Of a stretch of 39,555 bases of DNA, positions 15,130 to 23,710 are shown one piece after another (position 1 is the first letter of the stretch; each line of letters begins with the position of its first letter). Made by a program: the position numbers and the translations under genes. This stretch comes from JAENVT01 sp031370825 (GTDB taxonomy: Bacteria > Actinomycetota > Acidimicrobiia > Acidimicrobiales > Ilumatobacteraceae). Below the pieces are notes generated by a model. The model worked only from the letters and a program-made list of their open reading frames with translations, ran no database searches and was not told the DNA's origin. The stretch spans positions 1 through 39,555 of the forward strand of contig JANMRB010000131.1 in assembly GCA_031370825.1 (NCBI GenBank), read 5' to 3'.

Positions 15130-17099
15130 ACGACCGAAAGCTGGGCGTCAATCTCCGAGTGCAGCCGACCGATGAACTCGTGGACCTGCACACCGCGCTC
15201 GACATCGCCACCACGCGGGTTGACGCCGACGGTGCCCGCGGCAACGTCGTCGTCGCCGACGACCAGCACGTAGGGAAGCTTTTCGAGCTTCGCAGAACGA
15301 ATCCGCTTGCCGAGCTGATCGTTGGCATCGACGATGTCGACGCGGAAGCCCTCGGCGGTCAGCCTCTCTGCGATCTTGGCGGCATGCGCCTGATGGGCCT
15401 CGGCAACAGGAAGCACGCGGGCTTGCACGGGAGCCATCCACGTTGGGAATGCTCCCGCGTAATGCTCGAGCAACACGCCGAAGAAGCGTTCGATCGACCC
15501 GAACAGAGCGCGATGCAACATGATCGGCCTGTGACGTGTGTTGTCCGCACCGACGTACTCGAGTTGGAACCGATCCGGATGGTTGAAGTCGCATTGGATC
15601 GTGCTGAGTTGCCACGTGCGCCCAATCGCGTCCCGTACGTCGATGTCGATCTTCGGGCCGTAGAACGCAGCGTCGCCCTCTTTGACCTGGTAGGGCAGGC
15701 CGTACTTGACGAGGGCAGCACGTAGGGCTTCGGTCGTCTTGTCCCAGAGCGCGTCGTCACCCACGTACTTGTTGGGATCCTTCGTCGACAGATTCGCTGT
15801 GAACTCCTGGAAGCCGAAAGCTCGCAGAACGCTCATCACGAAGTCGAGCAATGAGGCGATCTCATCTTGGAGCTGGTCCTCAGTGCAGAAGATGTGGCTG
15901 TCATCCTGCGTGAACCCGCGGATCCGCATCAGACCATGCAGAGTGCCGGCTCGCTCGTACCGATAGACCGTGCCGAGCTCATACAGCCGCATCGGCAGCT
16001 CGCGGTAGCTCCGTTGGCGACTGCGAAAGATCAGGCAGTGCATCGGACAGTTCATCGGCTTCATGTAGTACGTGCCGTTGTCCATCTCCATCGGCGGGTA
16101 CATGCCGTCTTTGTAGAAGTCGAGGTGTCCCGAGGTGGCAAAGAGGTTGCCGTTCGACAAGTGCGGCGTGAACACGAACTGGTAGCCACCGTCTGCATGG
16201 CGCTGTCGGCTGTAGTCCTCCATCAGCTTGCGAACCGTCGCACCTTTGGGATGCCACACGGCCAAGCCGCCGCCCAGCTCGTGAGGAAAGCTCAACAGAT
16301 CGAGCTCGACCACCAGTTTGCGGTGGTCGCGCTTCTCTGCCTCTTCGAGACGATGCAGGTGCTCGGCGAGCGCGGTCTTGCTCTCCCATGCCGTGCCATA
16401 GATGCGCTGCAGCATCGGACCCTTCTCGTCGCCGCGCCAATACGCGCCGGCGACCTTCATCAGCTTGTAGTGGCCGAGCTTGCCGGTCGACGGCACGTGT
16501 GGACCCCGGCACAGGTCGACGAAATCATCGGTGTTGCGGTAGATGCTGATCGTCTCGCCGCCGCCGATCTCCCCCGCGTCCTCGCTGTCGGCCGCACCTG
16601 TCGACACCCGCTCGATGATCTCGCGCTTGTACGGCTGGTCGGCGAAGAGCTCCAGGGCATCTGCGGGAGTCAACTCATCACGCACGAATGACTGATTCGC
16701 CTTGATGATCTCTGCCATCTTGGCTTCGATCGCAACCAGATCGTCGTCGCTGAACGTCTGCCCGCCGGGCAGATCGAAGTCGTAGTAGAAGCCATTTTCG
16801 ATTGCAGGCCCGATCGAGAACTTTGCGCCGGGGAACAGCTGGATCACGGCCTGTGCCATGACGTGCGCCGTCGAGTGGCGCAGCACGTGCCGGCCCTCCT
16901 CGCTGTCGCCGGTGATGATGGCCACGGTTGCACCGTCGGGCAGAGCGCGACCGAGATCCCACTCTTCGCCGTCGACCACGGCAGCGACGGCTGCCTTGGC
17001 GAGGCGTGAGCCGATCGATTCAGCCACGGTGGTCGCGGTGGCACCCTGGGGAAGGGAGCGTGGCGAACCGTCGGGCAGTGTGATCGTGATATCGGCCAT
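15126..17099 (-). CDS. thrS: Threonyl-tRNA synthetase
   Basis: 657 residues, full length. An N-terminal TGS domain (about 1-63) is followed by the editing domain with HSTAHVMAQA, the class II core with PMNCPMHCLIF (zinc cysteine) and the motif 2 region RYERAGTLHGLMRIRGFTQDD, and the C-terminal anticodon-binding domain beginning near APVQARVLPV. It charges tRNA-Thr. ATG at 17099 lies 72 bases below the plsC stop, too short a gap for a T-box leader. Confidence 0.98.
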   Translation of the reverse strand: MADITITLPDGSPRSLPQGATATTVAESIGSRLAKAAVAAVVDGEEWDLGRALPDGATVAIITGDSEEGRHVLRHSTAHVMAQAVIQLFPGAKFSIGPAIENGFYYDFDLPGGQTFSDDDLVAIEAKMAEIIKANQSFVRDELTPADALELFADQPYKREIIERVSTGAADSEDAGEIGGGETISIYRNTDDFVDLCRGPHVPSTGKLGHYKLMKVAGAYWRGDEKGPMLQRIYGTAWESKTALAEHLHRLEEAEKRDHRKLVVELDLLSFPHELGGGLAVWHPKGATVRKLMEDYSRQRHADGGYQFVFTPHLSNGNLFATSGHLDFYKDGMYPPMEMDNGTYYMKPMNCPMHCLIFRSRQRSYRELPMRLYELGTVYRYERAGTLHGLMRIRGFTQDDSHIFCTEDQLQDEIASLLDFVMSVLRAFGFQEFTANLSTKDPNKYVGDDALWDKTTEALRAALVKYGLPYQVKEGDAAFYGPKIDIDVRDAIGRTWQLSTIQCDFNHPDRFQLEYVGADNTRHRPIMLHRALFGSIERFFGVLLEHYAGAFPTWMAPVQARVLPVAEAHQAHAAKIAERLTAEGFRVDIVDANDQLGKRIRSAKLEKLPYVLVVGDDDVAAGTVGVNPRGGDVERGVQVHEFIGRLHSEIDAQLSVV

Positions 17100-17171
17100 A
17101 GGCGCACGAGTCTACGAGAGCATCAACATTCGTCGCCTGCCATTACCCGGCAGCGCCAGCCGTCGACGCGG

Positions 17172-17918
17172 CTAGGTGCCGGCGCCGACCAGCTCCTCGC
17201 GTTGCTCGGACATGCTTGCGACTTTGGCAACGACCGTCGGCTCGGTTTCTGCAGTCTTGCCGGCGTACACATTGCGGTAGTCCTGCCCGGTCAGCTCGCG
17301 TATCTCGAACATCAACTCGTCCGTGATCTGGCGCAACACCAGGTGACGGTCAGTGCGATCGCGGTAGCGCTCGACGTTGATGGGCCGGCCGATCCTGATC
17401 GTGCATTCGCCGCGCAACTTCGGAACCTTTGCGTCGGGCGGCTGAATCTCGCGCGTGCCGATCATCCCGACCGGATAGATCGGGCAGCCGACTTCCAACG
17501 CGATTCGCGCCGCGCCCGTGCGGCCCTTGTGCAGGATTCCATCGCGACTCCTCGTTCCTTCGGGAAAGATCCCGAACAGCTCACCACGACGTAAAACAGC
17601 CTCGGCTGTGTCGAGGGCCGCCCGGCTCTTGTTGCCGCCGCCTCTGTCGATGGGAATCATCCCCATCAAGGGGAAGAGGTACTTGGTCTTCCACGAATCC
17701 ATGTACTCGGACTTGCCGACGAAGCTGATGTTTCGCGGAGCGTGCAACATCAGGAACGCACTGTCGAGAAAGCTCACATGGTTGGGGCAAAGGATGGCGG
17801 GCCCGTCGTCCGGCAGACGGTCGAATCCCTCCAGGTTGAACTTCCATATCCTCTTCGCCACCGGACGAACGACCCGACGCACGCGCTGCTGTGCTTTGCC
17901 GGCGCCCTCGATGTTCAC
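17172..17918 (-). CDS. plsC: 1-acyl-sn-glycerol-3-phosphate acyltransferase (PlsC family)
   Basis: 248 residues. PlsC-type acyltransferases add the second acyl chain to lysophosphatidate at the membrane. The acceptor motif is NHVSFLD (HxxxxD), and FPEGTRSRDG is the glycerophosphate-binding motif. A C-terminal extension of about 40 residues (from TGQDYRNVYAGKTA) is not part of the core. I chose GTG at 17918; the frame stays open to 18401 but that part overlaps mshC out of frame. A TTG about 30 bases further up is an alternative. The exact acceptor is not certain. Confidence 0.86.
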   Translation of the reverse strand: MNIEGAGKAQQRVRRVVRPVAKRIWKFNLEGFDRLPDDGPAILCPNHVSFLDSAFLMLHAPRNISFVGKSEYMDSWKTKYLFPLMGMIPIDRGGGNKSRAALDTAEAVLRRGELFGIFPEGTRSRDGILHKGRTGAARIALEVGCPIYPVGMIGTREIQPPDAKVPKLRGECTIRIGRPINVERYRDRTDRHLVLRQITDELMFEIRELTGQDYRNVYAGKTAETEPTVVAKVASMSEQREELVGAGT

Positions 17919-17995
17919 GGGGCCATGATAGAACGCTGATCCCAAGGCAGGTTCCCCGACGACGAATTGTCGATGAACTCTGTGTGTCGCCTCGG

Positions 17996-19108
17996 TCAGA
18001 TGTCGATACCCAGCAACGCCGCAGCGTCGCCGACACCATGACCAGCGGCGGCAGCGGCATCGATTGCGGCCAACGCATACGGCGTGTCGAGGTCCTCGTC
18101 GAGGGCCGCACGCACGTCCTCCAGGGCGGCATCGCCGCTTCCGGCCTCGCACCAGTGCGCCAGGCGCCCGGCACTGCGGGGCATCAGGGTGTCGTCCCAT
18201 TCCCACTCTCGACGATAGTGATGCTCGATGATCGCCAATCGAATGGCCCGAGGATCCCATTCCTGGCGCAAGGCGTCGACGAAGACCAAGTTGCCCAGGC
18301 TCTTCGACATCTTGTGGCCATCCATGTACACCATCGCCACGTGCATCCAGTGACGCACGAACGGTTCGCCCGTTGCCGCCTCGCTCTGTGCCCGTTCGCA
18401 TTCGTGGTGGGGAAAGATCAGATCTGTTCCTCCCCCGTGGAGATCGATGGTGGTGCCCAGCTCACGAAGCGCCAGCGCTGAACACTCGATGTGCCAGCCC
18501 GGTCGGCCAGGTCCCCACATCGTGTCCCAGCTGGGCTCGTCAGCGGCCGACGGGTGCCAGAGCACGAAGTCGAGCGGATGCCGCTTGTGTGGATCGTCGA
18601 CGTTGCCTCCACGTTCACGGGCGAAGGCGAGCATCTCCTCCATCGAGTAGTTGCTGATCGAACCGAACGAGGGGAACTTGGAGACGTCGAAGTACACGCT
18701 TCCGCCGGCCTGATAGGCATGACCGCGGTCTAGCACCATGCCGATGAATCCCCGAATGTCGGGGATGGCGGACGATGCACGCGGCGACGACGAGACGGGA
18801 AGAGCGTTCAGCGCCTCCATGTCGCGCTCGAAGCGGGCTTCCTCACCGGCGGCCAGATCGAGGTAGTGAACACCGAGTTGGCGCGCCTTGGCGAACAGCG
18901 GATCGTCGACATCAGTCACGTTTCGCACGCACTTCACCGTGTGGCCCTTGTCGATGAGTCTGCGCTGAAGCACGTCGTACACGATGAACGTCGAGGCGTG
19001 GCCGAGGTGGGTGGCGTCGTACGGGGTGATGCCGCACGTGTACATCGACACCTGCTCACCGGGCTCGAATGGTACGACTGCGCGCTTAGCGGTGTCGTAG
19101 AGGAGCAT
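17996..19108 (-). CDS. mshC: Mycothiol ligase MshC (cysteine:GlcN-Ins ligase)
   Basis: 370 residues, a class I cysteinyl-tRNA-synthetase paralogue that joins cysteine to GlcN-Ins in mycothiol synthesis. MYTCGITPYDATHLGHA (Cys25 zinc ligand, HLGHA at 34-38), GWHIECSALAL (Cys209), IFPHHE and KMSKS (266-270) are all present. The TPYDATHLGHA form and the ending AALLGIDI match MshC rather than CysS, and the length is short of CysS. I chose ATG at 19108 with TGGAG seven bases upstream; the open frame above it is not homologous. It lies two bases after the npdG stop. Confidence 0.9.
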   Translation of the reverse strand: MLLYDTAKRAVVPFEPGEQVSMYTCGITPYDATHLGHASTFIVYDVLQRRLIDKGHTVKCVRNVTDVDDPLFAKARQLGVHYLDLAAGEEARFERDMEALNALPVSSSPRASSAIPDIRGFIGMVLDRGHAYQAGGSVYFDVSKFPSFGSISNYSMEEMLAFARERGGNVDDPHKRHPLDFVLWHPSAADEPSWDTMWGPGRPGWHIECSALALRELGTTIDLHGGGTDLIFPHHECERAQSEAATGEPFVRHWMHVAMVYMDGHKMSKSLGNLVFVDALRQEWDPRAIRLAIIEHHYRREWEWDDTLMPRSAGRLAHWCEAGSGDAALEDVRAALDEDLDTPYALAAIDAAAAAGHGVGDAAALLGIDI

Positions 19109-19110
19109 GG

Positions 19111-19785
19111 TCACTCCAACGACCTCGGGTCGGAACGAATTCCTGTGAGCTTGGGAGCGACGCGGGTCTTGTATCGCACGTTCAGTTGTAGAAGGACAGC
19201 GGTGAACGCCTCGATGGCCGTAGCGTTCGACAACTCGCCGGCATCGAGCGGCCGGCAGCCGGGAATCTTGGTGACGATCTCGCTGATCGTCTCGACCGCC
19301 GCGGGATCGTCGCCGCAGATCAACACGTCGCTGTCGATCGGTTGCCCGAGGTTGCCGAGCTCGGTCGCCGGGAGGTGATGGAAGGCGGCGACTACGCGGC
19401 AGCCGGGAACTGCGGCTTGAACATGCGCAGCAACGCTGCCGCGAGGGGGGACCAACGGTTGGAACTCGTGACCCACGCGCACGAGTGCGTTGGCCATGCT
19501 GACCACCACCTTGCCGGCCAACGCTGCGGCATTTTCCTGCGCTGTGGTGGCTGCCGAATCCCACGGCGTGGCGATGACGACGACGTCACATTCCGCCGCG
19601 GCCGGATTGTCGCCGAACGCGAGCAACGATTCGAGGTCAGGCCATTTGGCGACGAGAGTGTCGCGCGTCTCCATCGCCCGGTACTTGGAGCGCGAACCGA
19701 TGACGACTGGGTAACCGATGGACGCCAGACGGCCGGCCAGGGCACGACCCGCCGGACCGGTGCCACCGATGATGCCAATTCGCAT
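19111..19785 (-). CDS. npdG: F420-dependent NADP reductase (NpdG/Fno-like)
   Basis: 224 residues. An N-terminal Rossmann segment MRIGIIGGTGPAGRALA, the NADP-phosphate contact region VIGSRSKYRA, VVVIATPWDSA and AAFHHLPATEL are the hallmarks of the F420H2:NADP+ oxidoreductase family. It moves hydride between F420 and NADP. I chose ATG at 19785 with AAGG upstream over a frame extension of ten residues. It heads a minus-strand run npdG-mshC-plsC-thrS and is divergent from the inhA-like gene. Confidence 0.91.
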   Translation of the reverse strand: MRIGIIGGTGPAGRALAGRLASIGYPVVIGSRSKYRAMETRDTLVAKWPDLESLLAFGDNPAAAECDVVVIATPWDSAATTAQENAAALAGKVVVSMANALVRVGHEFQPLVPPRGSVAAHVQAAVPGCRVVAAFHHLPATELGNLGQPIDSDVLICGDDPAAVETISEIVTKIPGCRPLDAGELSNATAIEAFTAVLLQLNVRYKTRVAPKLTGIRSDPRSLE

Positions 19786-19855
19786 CGGCGCAGCCTTGCA
19801 CACCCTCAGCCCCATCCCCCAAGGTCAGCGAACCGACGTGACTACGATCACTGAC

Positions 19856-20623
19856 ATGGGTCTGCTCGACGGAAAGAACATCGTGATCACCGGCGTCCTC
19901 ACCGATGCCTCGTTGGCGTTCGGTGTCGCCACGCTCGCTCAAGAAGAAGGCGCCAGCATCGTGCTGACTGGCGCCGGTCGCGCACTCAGCCTCACAGAGC
20001 GAGTCGCCCGCAAACTTCCGCAACCGGTCGATGTGTTCGAGCTCGACGTCACGGTGCCCGAGCATCTCGACAGTGTGCGCGACGCCCTCACGACCAAATG
20101 GGGCCGAGTCGACGGCGTTCTGCACGCGATCGGTTTCGCACCAGAGGCCTGCCTCGGCGAGGACTTCATGGCACCAACGTGGTCAGATGTCGCCGTCGCT
20201 CTGCACATCAGCGCGTACTCCTTGAAAGCACTCGCCGACGCTTTCGCCCCGCTCATGACCAACGGCGGCTCGTTCGTCGGGCTCGACTTCGACAACACCG
20301 TTGCCTGGCCCGCGTACAACTGGATGGGCGTCTCGAAATCGGCACTGGAAAGCATCAGCCGTTATCTCGCGGTTGCCCTGGGAAGCCGCAAGATCCGCTC
20401 GAACCTGGTCGCTGCCGGCCCGGTCAAGACCATGGCCGCCAAGAGCATCCCGGGTTTCAAGAAGTTCGAGGATGTCTGGGACGACCGAGCGCCGCTTGGT
20501 TGGGACGTCACCGATTCTTCCGCGGTCGCCAAGGCGTGCATCGTCCTGCTCAGCGACTGGTTCCCGGCGACGACCGGCGAGATCATCCACGTCGATGGTG
20601 GCTACCACGCCACCGGAGCCTGA
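19856..20623 (+). CDS. fabI: InhA-type enoyl-[acyl-carrier-protein] reductase
   Basis: 255 residues, an SDR-fold enoyl-ACP reductase of fatty acid synthesis II. It follows mycobacterial InhA along its length: MGLLDGKNIVITGVLTD, HAIGFAP, HISAYS, LDFDNTVAWPAYNWMGVSKSALES with Tyr154 and Lys161 as the catalytic pair, NLVAAGPVKT and ALLSDW-type ending LLSDWFPATTGEIIHVDGG. The residue matching InhA Ser94 is alanine (Ala91). ATG at 19856 lacks a clear Shine-Dalgarno; an in-frame GTG at 19838 is an alternative. It ends two bases before the convergent next stop. Confidence 0.95.
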   Translation: MGLLDGKNIVITGVLTDASLAFGVATLAQEEGASIVLTGAGRALSLTERVARKLPQPVDVFELDVTVPEHLDSVRDALTTKWGRVDGVLHAIGFAPEACLGEDFMAPTWSDVAVALHISAYSLKALADAFAPLMTNGGSFVGLDFDNTVAWPAYNWMGVSKSALESISRYLAVALGSRKIRSNLVAAGPVKTMAAKSIPGFKKFEDVWDDRAPLGWDVTDSSAVAKACIVLLSDWFPATTGEIIHVDGGYHATGA

Positions 20624-20625
20624 GC

Positions 20626-21054
20626 TCAGGCCAACGGCGATCGGGCCAGGCGGCGCAGCACCGCTGCCTCTTCGGACGTCGCCGACGGGCCGAACGCGGC
20701 GCTGAACAAGCCCTTGCACCCGTCCAGGTCGCGGACCGCCAGAAGGATGGCCTCGTCGTCGGGGTTGGAGTCGCCTTCGAACCGGACCCTGTGGTCGATC
20801 TGGAGCGACAGCGGGTCGTACGTCTTGCCGCACGATCTGCACAGGAGGCGTCCGTCCTCGGTTGCGGAGAGGTCTGCCTTGTAGCCGTCCGCTCGTAGTC
20901 GCTGGATCGCCTCCGTGAGCGTCTCTTCGTGAACGCTCGGAGAGCGTGGCGGCTCGGTCGTGGTCGGATCCTCGAACAGGTGGGCGAAGCACGGTGCCTC
21001 GCCGCCTTCGTCGATCGCACCGGGCAACTGCCCGCCGTCGGTCGACCCGTTCAT
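20626..21054 (-). CDS. Conserved-looking hypothetical protein with CxxC
   Basis: 142 residues, not recognised. The middle holds LLCRSCGKTYDPLSLQIDHRVRFEG, a single CxxC that could be half a zinc site or an interaction knuckle, followed by a helical C-terminus. No signal peptide or membrane segment. I chose ATG at 21054; the open frame above gives a Ser/Pro/Arg-rich stretch that looks non-coding. It sits 64 bases downstream of the cysteine protease gene on the same strand. Confidence 0.65.
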   Translation of the reverse strand: MNGSTDGGQLPGAIDEGGEAPCFAHLFEDPTTTEPPRSPSVHEETLTEAIQRLRADGYKADLSATEDGRLLCRSCGKTYDPLSLQIDHRVRFEGDSNPDDEAILLAVRDLDGCKGLFSAAFGPSATSEEAAVLRRLARSPLA

Positions 21055-21118
21055 CGTGCCCAGGCTATCTGTCGGCCGCAACTCCCGGCTGCCACTGCGG
21101 GCAGGACGCAAGCGCCGG

Positions 21119-21565
21119 TCAGTACTGCATCGTGATGCTTGCCGGGTCGGCTTCGTAGAGGAGCTCGAACTCGGTGTATGGCATCCAGTGCTCGCCGCGG
21201 GTGGGGTCGAGGATGTAGACCTGCGTCCCATCGGGCGTGCCGTCACCGTTGATTGAAGAGAGGATCACGTAGTGCCCAGGAATCGTGGTCATCAGCGGTC
21301 CCCGACGGAGTAGGTCGGCCCAGCCCTCCGGGAGTCGGCAAGCGGCGGGATCGACCGCCATGCCCTGGCCAAGTGCCAACTGCAAGTCCTCCGCTGGGTC
21401 GGTTCCGTCCCCGCCCATATCGGCATAGCGCGCACGCACCTCTAGATCGTCCGCGTAACACACCTGGTCACGCCACCCGAGCATCATCACCGCGGTCGCC
21501 GCCCAGCACGACATCCTGTCGCTCTGGTACACCAAGGACACCGCGTTTGACTCGTTCACTGACAT
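21119..21565 (-). CDS. Papain-like cysteine protease, C70/AvrRpt2-like
   Basis: 148 residues. QSDRMSCWAATAVMML gives Gln14 (oxyanion) and Cys20 (nucleophile); IPGHYVILSSI gives His98 and VYILDPTRG gives Asp120, the order of a papain-like peptidase. The small size and the GHYVIL..DGT..YILDP pattern resemble the AvrRpt2 (C70) group, some members of which are delivered effectors. No signal peptide is seen. The ribosome site AAGGAGGTG upstream of ATG 21565 is near-ideal, so expression is likely. The target is unknown; the neighbourhood is gene debris and a toxin-antitoxin pair. Confidence 0.75.
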   Translation of the reverse strand: MSVNESNAVSLVYQSDRMSCWAATAVMMLGWRDQVCYADDLEVRARYADMGGDGTDPAEDLQLALGQGMAVDPAACRLPEGWADLLRRGPLMTTIPGHYVILSSINGDGTPDGTQVYILDPTRGEHWMPYTEFELLYEADPASITMQY

Positions 21566-21805
21566 GACTCGACACCTCCTTGAGAGGGGTTAATGATGCT
21601 CGCTGAGCTCGTGCCCGAACGGGCGATCCTCATGCACGGATGCGCGCTTGAGTTCCTACCCCTAGATGCCCTGACAGGGACGAGGTCTGCCGCTTCGCAT
21701 CGTTCGTCGCGAAACGCAACCGCGCAGATCGCGCGTACCACTCTCCGGGCGCAGAACGACGCTGGGTGGATCTCGTTCGGTCCGATCAGATCGAAGCTTC
21801 GGGGC
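21566..21805. other. Unassigned stretch between protease gene and hydrolase remnant
   Basis: Apart from the protease ribosome site near 21574-21585, I see no convincing gene. A plus-strand frame at about 21652-21850 reads like a charged protein fragment (RCPDRDEVCRFASFVAKRN) but has no start and no family I recognise. It may be further debris. Confidence 0.3.
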
Positions 21806-22060
21806 CTATCGGCGAACGAACTCTCGGGAAGCCGCCTCATCGAAGCCGCGCCGACCCCCGTTGAGGACACCGGAGTAGCCGACCAGATACTCGACCACCG
21901 ACTCGGGGTCCGACCAATCAACCTCGGCGGTCGCCACGAAGCGCCCGAACTCCTCCATCGGCGGTGGCAGCCCACGGTCGCCGGGTGTCGCAGGAGAGGT
22001 ACTGATCAGGACCAGCGAGAGCACGCGATCGGCAAAATCCGGCGCGAGCAGCTGTGCGAG
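21806..22060 (-). pseudogene. Alpha/beta-hydrolase remnant
   Basis: From about 22057 the minus strand reads LAQLLAPDFADRVLSLVLIS, then TSPATPGDRGLPPPMEEFGRF and a cap-like segment ending REFVRR at TAG 21806. This matches the middle of an alpha/beta-hydrolase just after the nucleophile elbow. The N-terminal half with GxSxG and the C-terminal half with the catalytic histidine are absent. The 5' edge coincides with the vapC stop, so the toxin-antitoxin pair may have landed in or replaced the gene. An 72-residue frame from GTG 22024 exists but is unlikely to be functional. Confidence 0.6.
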
Positions 22061-22064
22061 GGTC

Positions 22065-22487
22065 TCAGTTCGTGAACGCGACGGAGATTCCGACTGAGCG
22101 CGCGGCTAGGGCGAGATCGGTGTCTCCGGTCGCCAGCACGAGCTCAGTATGCGCTGCGGCCGACGCTGCGGCGAGATGAACGGCGTCGTAGCCATGTAGC
22201 CCGTGCGTTTGTGCGAGTTCGCCCGCAGTGTGGGCTAACTCGGCGGTGACCTCGATGTGGTCGACTTCGGCGATGATTGCTTCGAGCTCGGCGATGGCTG
22301 CTCTGAGTTGTGGCCTGGTGATGCGGTCCATGCGCCAAGCCTTGGCCAGCGCGGCTCGTGCCTCGAGATAGAGGAGCCGGACGCTGATGCTTCTGTCGGC
22401 GTCGTTCCACAGCCGTGTGCAGATCGTCGATGACGGCTCGTCGATGATCAGGGGAACGATGGCCGACGTGTCGAAGTAGGCGATCAC
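22065..22487 (-). CDS. vapC: VapC-type PIN-domain toxin
   Basis: 140 residues. PIN-domain RNase toxin with the acidic metal-binding set Asp6 (YFDTSAI), Glu42 (LYLEARAAL), Asp101 (GYDAVHLAAA) and Asp122/Asp124 (ATGDTDLALAA). VapC toxins cut RNA, often tRNA or rRNA, and are held by the cognate antitoxin. The start is GTG at 22487, overlapping the antitoxin stop as GTGA, so the two are translationally coupled. Confidence 0.93.
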   Translation of the reverse strand: MIAYFDTSAIVPLIIDEPSSTICTRLWNDADRSISVRLLYLEARAALAKAWRMDRITRPQLRAAIAELEAIIAEVDHIEVTAELAHTAGELAQTHGLHGYDAVHLAAASAAAHTELVLATGDTDLALAARSVGISVAFTN

Positions 22488-22741
22488 TGACGTTGTTCGG
22501 CCACGAGATCGCTGACAGTGCCCCTGGACACGATGCGTCGAGCCGTTCGTGGGCGCTTGATCACGAGCGCCGGCGTAACGAGCCCCTCGGCGATGAGGCG
22601 ATCGAGGGTTCGAGGTTGGTCGAGTGGAACGAGTCTGGCTACCGCCTTGCCGTGGTCCGTGACTGTCACTTCTTGGCCATCGCGGACAGCGTTGAGGTAG
22701 TGGCTGAGGTGATCTCGTAGCTCTCGGACTCCGGCTTCCAT
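22484..22741 (-). CDS. vapB: VapB-type antitoxin, Phd/YefM family
   Basis: 85 residues. The N-terminus MEAGVRELRDHLSHYLNAVRDGQ and VTVTDHGKAVARLVPL form the Phd/YefM DNA-binding fold; the C-terminal part should wrap the toxin. ATG at 22741 has no Shine-Dalgarno but sits six bases after a CATAAT -10 hexamer, so the mRNA may be leaderless. The frame is open to 22810 but the added residues do not match the family. Confidence 0.91.
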   Translation of the reverse strand: MEAGVRELRDHLSHYLNAVRDGQEVTVTDHGKAVARLVPLDQPRTLDRLIAEGLVTPALVIKRPRTARRIVSRGTVSDLVAEQRQ

Positions 22742-22776
22742 CAGATGATTATGGCGCTTTCTGATCAGGAAATCTA
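22742..22776 (-). promoter_or_regulatory. vapBC promoter with overlapping operator-like repeat
   Basis: On the minus strand a CATAAT -10 (22753-22748) lies six bases before the vapB ATG, and TAGATT (22776-22771), a weak -35, stands 17 bases further up. The imperfect inverted repeat TTTCCTGATCAGAAA (22772-22758) fills the spacer, where antitoxin binding would block RNA polymerase. All elements are by eye. Confidence 0.45.
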
Positions 22777-22853
22777 GCCATTTTCCGTGACGGCTCCGAT
22801 CGTTGTCCACATTCGATCGTCCCGTGGGAAGAACAGCAGCGCATCACTGGTCG

Positions 22854-23501
22854 TCACCGGACGGCGCGGACGATCTTGACGGGCCGGTCGGCCATCGAGC
22901 CTGTGGAACCCTCAGCGCTGACGAACCCTGCCTCAATCAGCTTCGCTGCCACGGCTGCAGGATCGATCTCGGTGAAGTGACGATCTCGGTGGGCCCTTCG
23001 CTTCTGCATGCGCGCAAAGGCGGGGTGCGTTGGCGCGTCGAAGTCCTCGTCCACCAGGAGGAGCCGCCCACCCGGTCGCAGCACCCGCGCCAGTTCGTGG
23101 GTCGCCGCATCCAGATCCATCCAGTGGTGCATGGTGTTCACCGTCCACACAGCGTTGACGCTGTGATCGTCGGCGGGAATGGACTCAGCGGAGCCATCAG
23201 CCACGCGGATGTCGGTACGGCCGCGCTGACCCAGTCGGCGCAATGCGAGGATGTGGCACATGAACCGCGTCGGGTCCACCGCCAGCACCGAGGCGCCAGT
23301 CTTCGCCGCTAGCACGGTGGCCGGGCCCATACCCGCACCCACATCGACGACACACTCACCCGGCCGTGGCGAGATGGCACGAATCACCTCGCGACTGACC
23401 GGAGATCTCCACATCTTCGGCAACATCTTCATGTAGCGCACGAAGCCGCGCATCCCACGGTCCTGCTCGTGGCCGTGCCCGACGTGATCATGCGAACTCA
23501 T
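22854..23501 (-). CDS. Class I SAM-dependent methyltransferase
   Basis: 215 residues, methyltransferase type 11-like. SAM motif I is VVDVGAGMGPATVLAAKTG, the acidic end of strand 2 is VLAVDP, and LRPGGRLLLVDE is the post-motif III strand. The N-terminus MSSHDHVGHGHEQDRGM is His-rich. The substrate is unknown. I chose ATG at 23501; the open frame above adds basic residues that look non-coding. No strong Shine-Dalgarno. Confidence 0.85.
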   Translation of the reverse strand: MSSHDHVGHGHEQDRGMRGFVRYMKMLPKMWRSPVSREVIRAISPRPGECVVDVGAGMGPATVLAAKTGASVLAVDPTRFMCHILALRRLGQRGRTDIRVADGSAESIPADDHSVNAVWTVNTMHHWMDLDAATHELARVLRPGGRLLLVDEDFDAPTHPAFARMQKRRAHRDRHFTEIDPAAVAAKLIEAGFVSAEGSTGSMADRPVKIVRAVR

Positions 23502-23710
23502 CACATCATTCTGGCGCACTCCGCTTTGAAGTGCCCGAGATCGGGCGTGGCCAGCGAGTACCCGCAGCCCACGCGATCTGGCCCCCGCCACCGTCCATCG
23601 AGGTCACTCGGTATCGCCGACCTCAGCGGCCAGGCATCAGTTGCTCGGTGCCGGAATACCGCGGTGACGGCCGGCGGTGTCGGCGGAGCACCCTGACATC
23701 GTGAGGATCT
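23502..23710. other. Intergenic region, no gene seen
   Basis: Between the divergent methyltransferase and the PPOX remnant I see no supported gene. A 14-base inverted repeat GCCCGA-GA-TCGGGC lies at 23533-23546, similar to the inner repeat at 11102-11115. Confidence 0.4.

Noticed and set aside
17100..17171. Possible T-box leader before thrS
   Set aside because: The gap to the upstream gene is only 72 bases and no T-box or stem I sequence is visible.
21593..22075. A 160-codon plus-strand frame over the hydrolase remnant
   Set aside because: It is largely antisense to recognisable alpha/beta-hydrolase sequence and has no domain of its own.
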